From NCBI GenBank assembly GCA_016630955.3, contig CM049990.2, forward strand, positions 1,178,001 to 1,242,000: 64,000 nucleotides of DNA, given 5' to 3'. The notes beneath the pieces are model-generated. The model was not told the DNA's origin, did not search any database, and saw only the letters and a program-made list of their open reading frames with translations. This stretch comes from Didymella arachidicola (taxonomy: Eukaryota > Ascomycota > Dothideomycetes > Pleosporales > Didymellaceae). Position numbers and translations under genes: made by a program. Positions 10,296 through 20,942 of the stretch are shown piece after piece. The stretch's first letter is position 1; every line of letters begins with the position of its first letter.

Positions 10296-13200
10296 ATGGA
10301 CACGCAGAAGACTGCCGACGCCGCCGAGGCCGAGTCCATTGTACGTCGCGGCGCGGCCATGGCGGTGCTCGCTCACGCATGCTGACTGACCCGCGCGCAC
10401 AGAAGCCCGTCTCGTCGCTCCGCGCCCAGTTCGAGAACCTCCTGAGCGCAAGCAACAACAAAGCCGCCCCGCCGCCGGCGACCCCCCGCCAGCGCTCGCC
10501 GGGCCCGCCAGACCGCCTCGCTGCTGTGGCTGGCGACGACGACCGCCGCCGCACCGACGGGCGCATCTCGCTGGACATTCCGCGCGACCGCCTCGACCGC
10601 CTCGACCGCCTCGACCGCGCCTCGCCCAGCGTCACCGCCCTCAGCAGCAATGGCAAGCCCACGCCCCGCTCGTCCTCCCTGCGCGCCCCCTGGGGCCACC
10701 CCAAGCCGCGCCCCTCGTCCATGGTCGCCTTCTCTCCGCCCCGCTCGCCCACGCGCTCCCGCACACGCTCGCCACCCAAGGTCACCGTCAACTCGCCCAA
10801 GTCGCCGCCCGCGAACCTCGCCCCGCCCATTCTCTCCCCGCGACCGTCGCGGCCCACGTCACACGCAGCCCTCGACTCGCCGTCCACGCCAGCCGCGTCG
10901 AAGCCCTGGAAGTTTGCGAGCACGAATGGCACCCCCGCGCCCGAAGCAAAGCCGCTCTCCGCCACAGCCACAGGCTCCAGCACAGCGGGGGACCCTCGAA
11001 AGAGCGACCGGCCCACTGCCTCTGCGCCGCCCATGCCGCCCCCGGTCAACCGCGCTGGCAAGCCCAAGATCCCCTCGAAGCCGCAGTCGATAGAAACCAT
11101 TGCGAAGCCGAGGGCGAGTCTGGAGCCAGCCAAGTCAGAGGACGAGCGCATATCGCCGTTCAATACACCGCCGAGTAGTGCAGGGAGTGCCAAAGCGCCG
11201 GATCCGTCTCCGCCTGCGTTGCCCCTGGCCTCGAAGCCCAAGGGCATACTCAAGGACAGCTACTTTCCCCCTCCGCCAGTCCACCACGCCGTCGCTGCAA
11301 ACCTCCCAACCACAGACTCGAGGATCGCGAATGCGCCCCCGAAACGCGCATCACCACCAACGAGCAGTTCACATAGAAACGGTGACAGCCACGAGGATCG
11401 TCCAGTATTACCCGCAAGACGGGAAAAGGACACAACAGATCTGCGGAAGAGCGTACAGTTACAGCGGGCAGCTCCGCCAGATGTGCCTGTACGGCGGTCG
11501 TTTGACCAGGGGCGGCCACTTTCGCTGGCAAACAACGAGAATCCGAAGATGATGCCTCCGCCACGGCGAACGCAGACGATCAACTCGACCGCTCCACCGA
11601 GGTCTCTCGGACCACCAGAGCCTCCGCCACCACGAAAGTCTGGAGAGATGCGAAGACCCACACCGACATCGACACCACCCCCGCAACAACCGCCGCGCAA
11701 AGCCTCGCAGGCATACACTTACGACTCGGACGACGACGAAAGCTCCCCCGAGAAGCAGCCGGCTGCAGCCTTGACCGAATTCCCCGACTCGTCGCAGGCA
11801 AACAGAAGACCTCCGTTGTTCCCGGATTCCATAGGAGGAATCCCCACTGGATACGACACGAAGCTGTTCGCCGTCTGCGGCGATTATGTGTGTACGACAG
11901 GCTACCTAACGAATGTATGGAATGTGCTCAACGGACGACTGCTCATGAGCATGAGCCACGGCGACAACGTAAAGGCTACGGCCCTAGCTTTCAGACCGGC
12001 CAAGGATGTGGAAGATGAAGGCAAACGACTCTGGCTAGGCATGAGCACCGGCGAGATGCACGAGATCGACATACCCACCCAGAGTATAGTCTTCACTAAG
12101 AATGCGCACCCACGCGGTGTCATCACCAAGATCTTCAGATATGCGGGCGAGATGTGGTCGTTGGATGATTCTGGCAAGATGCACATTTGGCCTGCCGATG
12201 AATCGGGCTCGCCTTCGCTGCATCAAGCGCCCCTCACCTACCAGATTCGCGGAGGACATACCTTTGCCATTGTGTCTGGATCACAGCTCTGGGTTGCGTA
12301 TGCCAAGGAGCTCCGCGTCTACAAGCGCACAGCAGACCACAGCTACTTCCAGCAGCAAACCGACAGCCCGCTGTCGCAGCTGAACGTACAGGATGTAACC
12401 TCTGGCGCCATCATCAGCAGCCAACCAGACCGCATCTACTTCGGCCACATCGACGGCAAAGTCACCGTCTACGCGAAGAAGGGCTTTGAATGCCTCGGCG
12501 TCATCGACGTTAGCGTTTACAAGATTAGCTCGCTGGTGGGTGTGGGCGACTATCTCTGGGCAGGCTACAGCACAGGCATGATCTATGTGTACGACCCATC
12601 GTGTACGCCCTGGAAGGTCCTGAAGGACTGGAAGGCGCATGACAAGCCTATTGCAGGTATCATCGCGGATCGCACGAGTATATGGAAGCAGGATAGGTTT
12701 CAGGTCGCGTCTCTCGGCATAGACACGATGCTGCGCATCTGGGACGGCATGCTGAAGACCGATGTGCTTGGTAAGCCAGGACCTGCAACACACGATGCGC
12801 GTGCTTGCTAACAACACCTAGAAACTCTGATGCAACAACGAGACTCCGAGTACTGCGAGTTTAGAGAATTGTCCGCGCGCGTCATGACCTGGAATGCTGG
12901 TGCCGTGAAGCCAACCACGCTACGGCAGTCGGGCGATCGCGACTTTCTTCGAGACATTGTCGAGCCTGAGAATCCACCAGACATCCTTGTGTTCGGCTTC
13001 CAGGAGCTGGTGGATCTGGAGAACAAGAAGATCACCGCTAAGAGCTTCTTCAAGAAGAAGAAGCAAAAGGAGAGCTCCGAACACGAACACATGTCGCATC
13101 AGTACCGGGCCTGGAAAGATCATCTGATACGAGTGCTGGATGAGCACGCGCCGAGAGAGAACTACGTTCTGCTCCACACTGCGAATCTAGTTGGCTTGTT

Positions 13201-14083
13201 CACCTGTGTCTTTGTCAAGTCGTCAGAGCGGAACAATATTCGGGATGTGAGCGCTGCTGAGATCAAATTGGGCTTCAGTGGCCGTGTGGGAAATAAGGGC
13301 GCTCTGGTTGTGCGGTTTCTCCTGGACGACTCGTCCCTTTGCTTGATCAACTGCCATCTGGCCGCCGGTCAGACTCAGACTACGCATCGGAACAACGATG
13401 CTGCCACTATCATGGAGTCCTCGCCGCTCCCAAAGAATAGGTCTCCAACGGACTGCGCGAATTTCTTCGTTGGTGGAGGAGACGGCTCGATGATTCTCGA
13501 TCACGAGATATGCATCCTCAACGGCGACTTGAACTATCGTATCGACGCCATGCCTCGCAACACAGTCGTCGACTGCGTTCGGCAAGGCAACCTTCCTCGG
13601 CTGCTGGAGCGTGATCAGCTCCTTCTCTCCCGCAAACGTAATCCCGGCTTCCGTCTGCGCGTCTTCAATGAGATGCCCATCGACTTTGCACCCACGTACA
13701 AGTACGACGTCGGCACGGACAACTACGACACCTCTGAGAAGAAGCGCTCGCCGGCTTGGTGCGACCGTTTGCTCTACCGCGGCTTGGGTAGGATCAAGCA
13801 GCTCGACTACAGACGGCATGATGGCGTGAGAGTATCGGATCACCGACCAGTCAGCGGCCGCTTCAAGTTCCGCGTCAAGACTATCAATTCAAAGAGACAA
13901 GATGCTGCGCGGGATAAGGCAGAAGTCGAGTTCGAGGCTGTGAGGAGACGCATAGCCAATGATATCAGTAAGTGCTCCGCGGCGTGTGGTGAGCTTATCT
14001 AATAAGTCACAGAGCGGGACTATCTGATCAACGTGTTCGGGCTATCTGCCAAGGAGGCTCAGCAAGCGCTCAAGGCCGTGTGA
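10296..14083 (+). CDS. Inositol-polyphosphate 5-phosphatase with N-terminal beta-propeller, 1209 aa
   Basis: Four exons: 10296..10340, 10403..12770, 12822..13967, 14013..14083; introns of 62, 51 and 45 bases. Residues 1-~490 are a Pro/Ser/Arg-rich disordered region with SP/TP sites; ~490-800 is a WD40-like propeller; ~815-1165 is the IPPc phosphatase domain. Catalytic signatures: Gly-Arg-Val-Gly-Asn-Lys-Gly-Ala, Asn-Gly-Asp-Leu-Asn-Tyr-Arg, Pro-Ala-Trp-Cys-Asp-Arg-Leu-Leu-Tyr, Ser-Asp-His-Arg-Pro-Val. The family removes the 5-phosphate from inositol phosphates and/or phosphoinositides; propeller-phosphatase fusions are known in plants (WD-repeat 5PTases) and other filamentous fungi, while yeast Inp51-53 use a Sac1 domain instead. 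Exon 1 is chosen because the in-frame ATG follows a stop at 10209 and the splice restores a smooth frame. Confidence 0.9.
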
Positions 14084-14346
14084 AGGACTTGCGGTACAAG
14101 CTGAGGATATGATTTACGTTCAGCGAGCATGAAAAGCATTGCATTGCAGGCGAATTGTGAACTCGCGTGGTGGGCGCAGGAGGGTTGTTGGTGTTGATCT
14201 CAAGCCCAATTGGGACAGGTGCGTCCACAGGTCGCGTCTGTTCTACGTCATGGGAACGCAACTGACGACACGAGTAAAGAAAGGGATTGCGACACAAACA
14301 ATTGCACTTTTCAAACACCTGCCTCCCTCCTCAATTCCTTCTACTC

Positions 14347-15234
14347 ATGTCAGTAGCTTCAATTGCTCTTCGTCGCGCACCGCTGCTTTCGTCTCCCTCT
14401 GCAATTCCTCGCGTACGCCTTCTAGTTGCGCACCTCACACGACCACAGTTCACCAACTTCTCCACTACTTCAAGCAGAATGGATAAGGATCAGAGCCGCG
14501 GCGAGTCAACCACCGGCATCTCCGAGTGGAAGCAGCGCCCGCCTTACCGCGTGCACGACGGGAAGCTCGACGACTTCGACGTCAAATACACAGCCAACTG
14601 CCACTGCGGCAAAGTCGAGTACGAGCTGAGTCGCCGCGAGCCTCTCGACAGCAAACTCTGCCACTGCACAACCTGCCAGACCCAGCACGGTTCGTCCCCC
14701 GCATCCCCCCCACCCCAATCCCCCCCTTTCTAACACCCCTCAGCCGCACCCTTCCAATGGGCCGCCATCTTCCACAAATCTGACATCAACTTCACCAACG
14801 GCCACCACAACCTCGAATGGTACGACCCCAGCACCAAATCCATCGAGCACAAACTCCCCTGCAAAGTCCGCTGCTCCTACTGCCACAGCCCCATCATGGA
14901 CGAGGGCCGCAACATGATCCTGCTCTTCCCCTCGCTGATCCACCTCAAAACCGACGAGGATAAGGCGTATTTTAAGCCACGCTGCCATATGTTCTACGGC
15001 CAGCGCGTTATGGATATTCCTGATGGGCTGCCCAAGTGGAGCGGGATCAATAACGAGAGCGATCTCATTGAGGACTCGCCGCCCGAGAAGGTTAGGGAGC
15101 TTGAGAGGAAGCGCGAGGAGCAGCGCGAGCGCGAGATGGAGGGGGATCCGGATGAGGCGACCAAGGAGGGGACGGGGGCTGGGAAGCAGGGGGGGAAGAG
15201 CGGGAAGGGTGCTAATACTGCCGGGAAGAAGTGA
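14347..15234 (+). CDS. GFA (glutathione-dependent formaldehyde-activating/CENP-V) domain protein, 277 aa
   Basis: Exons 14347..14689 and 14744..15234; intron 54 bases with a GTTCGT donor (weak), a CTAAC branch and a CAG acceptor. The first ~38 residues are Arg/Ser/Leu-rich without acids, a probable mitochondrial presequence; Met at 14479 is an alternative cytosolic start. The GFA fold has the zinc cysteines Cys-His-Cys-Gly, Cys-His-Cys-Thr-Thr-Cys and, in exon 2, Cys-Ser-Tyr-Cys. The C-terminal ~55 residues are charged (Glu/Arg/Lys, then Gly/Lys) and probably disordered. The family is named for a bacterial enzyme; most fungal members have no proven substrate, so no reaction is assigned. Confidence 0.82.
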
Positions 15235-15435
15235 GTGTCTGATGCTGCGTGAGAGGGTAGGCGATTGGCGTTGGGGAGTTGCCGGGCCCGGTTGATGATG
15301 ATGTAGGATAGCGGCGTGCTGCAAAGGCACAGAAGCACGAGCACAAGCCTCGGGCTTCTTCCAAAAGCTACGAAAAATACAACATGATAACGCACCATAT
15401 CCAGCTTTGCGAGCCCTGTGCCCCCGCTGCCCAAC

Positions 15436-16366
15436 TCACATCTGTCGCGGCGTCCGCGGCGCCCCCGACATCTCCCAGTTCCGAGGCTCTGCAGGAAGCT
15501 CCTGAGGCTCCGTCCACATCTCTGCTGGCTGCTTCCACACCTCCACGGGATACTTGCTCAACGGCGACCCGTGCAGCTCGCCCACGTTCGGCAAACTCGC
15601 TCTGTGGTTCTTGCTCTTGCTCTTGCTCTTGAGCTTGTGTCTTCGGACGAGGAAGATGAGTCCGGCGATGAGGAAGAGCAGGGCTACGCCCACGCCTACT
15701 CCGATTCCGATTCCAGTCGCTTTTGCACTGGTCGATGCAGGTAGCGGGCTGGTGGTCGGTATCGAAGTAACCGAGGCGGTTACTGACGCGCTCTGCGAGG
15801 GAACGGACGCCGTCATGGACGGTTCCAGCCCGCTCGTCGTCGGCGCAACCGCACTCGTCGTGGTCCCCAATTGCAACGAGCTCGTCCGCGCCAGCGAATC
15901 CGTCGTACTCGCGCCCCTAACCGCGCCCTGCAGCTCAAAAACCACGCTCGTCGTCTGACAACACCTCTGCTGCTCCCCCTGACTCTCGCAACAATACCGC
16001 GCCTCGTCCCTAAACCCCTGGCCCTCGCACTGCCAGACCTGCACCCCGCCGGCCCCGAAATCATACGCGCTGCTGTTCCGCGGCGTGTCCTGGTTCATCT
16101 GGCATTTCTGCAGACACAGCGGCGACGCCCACGTCGGATCCGTGCACGTGCCCCGCGCGTACTGCGTCCCTGTTGTTTCGTCGCCGACGAAGTTGCGGAC
16201 ATCGACTAGGCAGAGCCCGTTGGAGAGGCAGTGCGAGGCCGAGCCGCAGCATTGGGTTACGGGCGCAGTGGAGTTGCAGGGCGAGTCGCTGCTGGGGGTG
16301 CCGTTGGGGAAGTAGCATTTGCTTTAGGGCCGAGGTGAGGGGGAGGAGGAGGTGGGTGGGGGACAT
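15436..16366 (-). CDS. Cysteine-rich single-pass membrane protein, ~310 aa, apparent frameshift near its start
   Basis: One long frame runs from 16323 to 15436 (295 codons). It opens with a Cys-Tyr-Phe-Pro-Asn-Gly ectodomain start and about a dozen cysteines, then a Ser/Thr-rich stalk, a transmembrane segment (Gly-Val-Gly-Val-Ala-Leu-Leu-Phe-Leu-Ile-Ala-Gly) and a basic cytoplasmic tail. This layout is a common fungal cell-surface family of unknown function. The expected start with a hydrophobic leader, ATG at 16364..16366, lies in another frame; the two meet at 16324..16327, where the long frame also meets a stop. No GT-AG intron fits. Without correction the first Met in frame is at 16098, inside the cysteine region. 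Either a one-base error or a true frameshift. Confidence 0.6.
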
Positions 16367-16467
16367 GGTGGGGAGAGCGCTCCGGCGCTGGTGGATGGGT
16401 ATGAGGATGGGCTTGGTGGAGAGAGGGTTTGTGGGAAGTGGTGAGGCCGCGCGGGCGTTGGAAGGTT

Positions 16468-16485
16468 GGGGGGGGGGGGGGGGGG
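16468..16485. repeat. Poly-G run of 18
   Basis: Eighteen consecutive G about 100 bases upstream of the cysteine-rich membrane protein gene (poly-C on its sense strand). Confidence 0.9.
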
Positions 16486-17806
16486 TGTTAGGGGTGGTAT
16501 GGCATGCGGCGTGGTGGGTTTGTAAGAGGTCTGTACTCATTGCTGCCGCCACTATGCATGGTTGTAGTTCCATCTCATACTCGGCTGGGAAGCAGAGCTG
16601 CCACCAGTACTGATTTGGTAACTCAAAGGTTGTCTACCTTGCGTATGGCTGTGCAGATGCTGGCGACTAGCTCTGAAGTGCTTCACCAGCGGAACGCTGG
16701 GTCGGACCGCTCCTTAGGGAGTACATCTTGCGGTGTGATTTGTCGGGTATGCGCTTGCTGTATCTCATGAAACATAACATGGCCGAGCGCAGCAAGCATT
16801 CTTGCCCCCGTGCTGCAGACTCTAATTACTACCTTGTCATCAAACACTTCGTCGAGCGAGGCGCATTCCAGGCGACGATTGCAATTGATCCAAGAAAGAA
16901 GCGACAACCAAGGCCTATACACCCACATAGTTCCTGATTTCTTTCTGGTGGGATACGAGCAAGTCGAGTGGGTTGTTGTTGTTGTATCGGCCCGCGTATG
17001 GGCGCATACTTGAAGGATACGCTAACCAGGGGTCTAAGCGCCGGGTGCCTCGTTTCTGCACCTCGTCAAGGCTTGGCCACACTAGCACTCCTACAGACGA
17101 CTGCCCAGGTGTGTATACGGCATGTGCGGTTTCTGCGTCTCAGGAGCGCGCTTCAGGGCTTGACTGATGCGCTAGCGCCGAGATTGCCGCCTCAGCCCGG
17201 TGTAATTGGATCTGAACGAAACCCTCGAAGCCCAACACCCGGCGGCGATTGTCCCTGTTGTGGCAAGGTATGCGTGCCGCAGGATCGAGATGGCTGTTCT
17301 GCTCGGTTCCCGTCTCGTAGAAGGTTATGTGAGTTGTCCCCGTTTTGGCTTCGAGGTACAGCTGACATGCCATCCTCCAAAGGGCTCATAAAGTCTCGAG
17401 ATTTGATTCAACGAAGCACTTCTTTGAGCTTTCTTCCGGGACCGAGTCGGAGGCAGGATCTTGGTTCATGTTCGGATATCTGCCAGCCTGTGAGGGAAGC
17501 AGTTGTAGCCATGCGAATCAAACGGCTCGCGCAACTGCCTTGAAAAACACAAACAGCGCAAGGTAGGCGGGAACTCTACATTTCAACATCGTCCCCGCAA
17601 GAAAGAAGCATACTCAATATCGAAACTGCAAAAAGTGACTAATCAAGAACTGCAACGTATTGAGATTCTTATCTTCAACACTCAATTCATTACCGTACAT
17701 ATCTCCCTGGAGATCGCTCCCTTTGCCATTTTCATATGCTGCCTTATTCACACATCTCAACATCCAGCCCACCCATCCCAACAACCTGACCAACAACAAT
17801 CCCCAC
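16486..17806. other. Gene-poor region, 1.3 kb
   Basis: Contains an open frame of 191 codons at 16968..17543 (+) with a Cys-rich start but no recognisable domain, no nearby splice-supported extension and composition like its surroundings. I do not call it a gene. Confidence 0.4.
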
Positions 17807-18061
17807 CTACACCTCCCCCAGATTCCTCACCTGCACATGCTTCCACTCTGCGTGATCCAGAAACGTCTCACCTTGCCTGAACACCTCAACTTCCTCTTCC
17901 CACTGCGACTCCACCGTGCCTTGAATGATATAATTCACGCCATCAACCGGGTGTGTATGTGGCTGCGATGAGATGCCGGGCGGATATTGGAGGAGAACGA
18001 ATCGGTTCTCGAAGCCTGGCAGTTGGGAGATGGGGTGGGTGGCGAGGATGGTGCGGGGCAC
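17807..18061 (-). pseudogene. Cupin-domain remnant, ~85 codons
   Basis: The translated stretch has a cupin core: Gln-Tyr-Pro-Pro-Gly, then His-Thr-His-Pro-Val-Asp-Gly-Val-Asn-Tyr-Ile, a Gly-Glu-Thr-Phe turn and Ala-Glu-Trp-Lys-His, matching the two-motif cupin metal site. The frame stays open upstream to about 18193 but contains no ATG anywhere, and I could not find an upstream exon with ATG and a donor. It stops right after the second motif, short of the usual ~150 residues. Either a decayed gene or one whose first exon I missed. Confidence 0.5.
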
Positions 18062-18832
18062 GTTGTTGGTTGTTGTGGGTTGAGGGAGGGCTATGCTGTC
18101 TATGGGCTGGGTGAGTTTGGGCGTGGAAGGTGGATTGTGGAGCGTGTGACAGCGTCTTGCGAATGCGACGTAGCTGAACGATAATGTGTAAGTCGGAGCT
18201 TGGTTGTCGGGCTTTCAAAGTGATTTATGGTAATCTTCCTGCTCCATCTACGCTTATGTACCCTGAGAATGCATACCTGACCTGGTTGCTTACACTGTTT
18301 CTGTGGTTTAGTGGATTGCTCGAGTACGAGGGCAATTACCCCATGTCCGAGATCTGTGTCAGCAGAGCCCTGGCCGATGCCCAATTAGTAATGCAGCTGT
18401 CTGAACATGGGAAGCAAGAATTGGAGTCACTCCATTCGTGTTGTACTAGTCTGTGTGATTTTAGTGCCGATATTGTGCTTAAACAGCCGGATACGTTTCC
18501 AGTATTGGTCAGCGAGTTGCTGACATTGCGCTTGACCCTTCATCTTGTACACTCTGTGCTGCGCCGAATGTTGCATGCTGTCTGTCTCGTTGTTCGTTCA
18601 GGAGTATGCTACTCTCATACTCAGATGTCTCTGGCTCACGGCCATGAGCCATTGCTCCTACCTTCTCAAGACATGCACTTGATAAATCTAGCATCGAGTT
18701 CGAGCGAATCCCCATCTCACGGGCTGCAAGCACGCTGATCACTATCGTTGTTGGGCTCAGGATGTGTTGAATTTAAAAGTGATGATTTATTGTTGGTATT
18801 CTTGCTCACCTATGAAGCTCAGGATGTGAGCT
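18062..18832. other. Intergenic, 0.77 kb
   Basis: ORFs on both strands (184 codons + at 18184, 77 codons - at 18742) overlap each other and show no family features. No gene supported. Confidence 0.4.
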
Positions 18833-19783
18833 CTAGGCCTTGCTCTGCTGCGAATAGATATAGTTGTCAATAGGTGCCTCAGCCTTGACGCTCTCCCACA
18901 ACTCGTCAATTCTCTTCACTGCCTCCTGACTGAGTTTGCCTTTCTTGATACCACTAGCAGTCTGCTCGATCTGCTTGAGGCTACTCGCGCCAAAGATAAC
19001 AGCATCACCATCCTCAGTCAGCGCAGAGTGATGCGCAACCCACCTGTACGCCAGTTCAGCCTTGGGCACACCCTCCTTCTCGGCGATCTGGTTCCAAGTC
19101 TTGAGGCCCTCGCGGAGAGAAGGCTTGTCGTACATCGCGCTGTACATGCCGCCGAGCGCGTCCTTGTTGAAGCGGCCAGCGCCGGCGTCGAGGTCGGCGG
19201 CGGTCTTGGTCAAGAAACCGCCGGCAAGAGGTGAGTAAGCGTAGAAAAGGATGTTGAGCTTGCGCAACACAGGGAAAAGGTCCTGCTCGAGATGGCGCGC
19301 GACAGGGTTGTAGTTGCCCTGGTATACCTCCGGCAGCGGGTAGCCCTTCTCCTTAGCAAGGTCATAGACGCGCTGAACATCCTTGGGCGCGTAGTTGGAG
19401 AGGCCAAAGCGCTTGAAGATGCCGAGCTTGTGGGCTTCGTTGATGCCGGCTAAGGTGTCATCAAGAGGAATCTCGGCGTCGGGAGAGTGGATGTAGAGGA
19501 TGTCGAACTGCTTGATTTTAACCTTCTCGAGGGCTTCCTTCGCGTGCTCGACAATGATGTCCTTGTGCGCAGTGCCTGGAACGAAGCCACCGGGAACCTT
19601 TGTATCAATGGTGAACTGAGTGCGCTTCTCTTGCTGACCGATCAGCTCTTCTGAGCCAGGGTAGATGCGCGCTGTGTCAATAGTTGTAACACCGGCTGCG
19701 AGGAGGGCATCGAATGCTTCGGCAGGGTCGAACCGAGAATAACCTTCCATGAAGGCGCCGCCTCCGAACACTGTCTGGACCAT
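18833..19783 (-). CDS. Aldo-keto reductase, AKR7 (aflatoxin aldehyde reductase) type, 316 aa
   Basis: Single exon. NAD(P)H-dependent reductase with the (beta/alpha)8 fold. The catalytic tetrad is visible: Asp and Tyr in Ile-Asp-Thr-Ala-Arg-Ile-Tyr (residues ~35-41), Lys in Asp-Thr-Lys-Val (~62), His in Ile-His-Ser-Pro-Asp (~98). The cofactor-binding C-terminal segment has Ile-Phe-Gly-Ala-Ser-Ser-Leu-Lys-Gln-Ile-Glu-Gln. Fungal members reduce dialdehydes and other small carbonyls and usually act in detoxification; the substrate here is not determinable. The first residues begin directly at the first beta strand, so the start is close to certain. No clustered biosynthetic genes are adjacent. 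Confidence 0.9.
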   Translation of the reverse strand: MVQTVFGGGAFMEGYSRFDPAEAFDALLAAGVTTIDTARIYPGSEELIGQQEKRTQFTIDTKVPGGFVPGTAHKDIIVEHAKEALEKVKIKQFDILYIHSPDAEIPLDDTLAGINEAHKLGIFKRFGLSNYAPKDVQRVYDLAKEKGYPLPEVYQGNYNPVARHLEQDLFPVLRKLNILFYAYSPLAGGFLTKTAADLDAGAGRFNKDALGGMYSAMYDKPSLREGLKTWNQIAEKEGVPKAELAYRWVAHHSALTEDGDAVIFGASSLKQIEQTASGIKKGKLSQEAVKRIDELWESVKAEAPIDNYIYSQQSKA

Positions 19784-20942
19784 GTTGGCTGTGTTGATTG
19801 TAGTTATCTAAGTGGACGACGTCGCTTATGTTTGGCGGACGTGGAGATATGTAATTGATTGATGGTGGAGTACAGTCGCTCAGTTTGTGTAGTATTGATC
19901 TGACGGCGATAAGGGGCTGCTTTACTTATACCTGGCCGATACGCGCCTGCTTCCAATAGGGACAGTTGCATCTTCTTGCGCCATTGTATCGCTGACTTAT
20001 GCTCTGCTCCACAGAGAGCGATGGAAGCGCGGTAGAAAGCTTCTGATGCTGAGACAGTTAGCCCCACACTGGCCCCCAACCTCACCAATCACAAGTGGGG
20101 TTCGACGACGTTGGTCCGTTAAGTCCGAGGGGACTCTCACATTAGAGATCCAATGTCAGAAGTCAAGTAGTCTGACAGCATCCAGTTTCAGTGTCCATGT
20201 GAACGCGCTGCAGCAGCCCTAGGAAACCCCGCTTTGGCGCAACCCCGACTGTGTTCAATCCTAGTGATACACGAGTCTCAAGAAGCACTCATCCACGAAC
20301 TCGCACATTTACAAATTCCCAAGTCTACGAGCTCAGAGTATGCCAGTGATGTGTCCCTGTGTCGGTTCACTCCACAGCTTGGTCGGTGGTCCTTCTCGAT
20401 TGTGCTCTTCGATTCGCAAGCAAAACCACCAGGCAACCTACAAACCCACTGTCTTTTGTCAATGAATTCACGCACTAGACGAAAACAGGTTTGAGTTGCG
20501 CTGCTAAATGCTTGGACTGATCAGAATGGGGGGAGCCCCGGGAATCGACGCATGTACTGAGGTCGGATAGTTTGATGCCCCGCATGTGTTGCTGGGCGGT
20601 AGGGCAAGGCAGGCATCAGTCAAGACTCACCGCGGACGAACTGCTCCGTAGGCTTGGCCTATTTCCTTGCCGAGCCCTTTCTTTTACAGGACATTGCTCT
20701 CCACCGAGTTTTGTCGAATTATGGGGCATTCGAGACGGTTCGGTCTGGGGTGCCTACCACGGGCTGAGTTCGATTTGTTGGGGTTGACCTTGACGATTGC
20801 AGTCTTCGCGTGTTGTCTAGGGGAGTGCACTGCGGCATAAGCGTCTGCTTGGTCAACCCTACTCGCCATGACAGCGTAACACGGTGGCCGTGGACGTTCA
20901 TATGGGAAACGCTTGATATATTGCTTACGGAAAAGACGTCAT
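19784..20942. other. Intergenic, 1.16 kb
   Basis: Upstream of the aldo-keto reductase and downstream of the aminotransferase. Only short, unsupported ORFs. Confidence 0.45.

Noticed and set aside
13223..13843. 206-codon ORF on - inside the phosphatase gene
   Set aside because: Shadow of the catalytic IPPc exon.
16968..17543. 191-codon ORF on +
   Set aside because: No recognisable motif, start in a Cys run, no flanking splice support; composition equals neighbouring non-coding DNA.
18184..18738. 184-codon ORF on +
   Set aside because: Overlaps an equally plausible minus ORF and the cupin remnant's upstream region; no domain.
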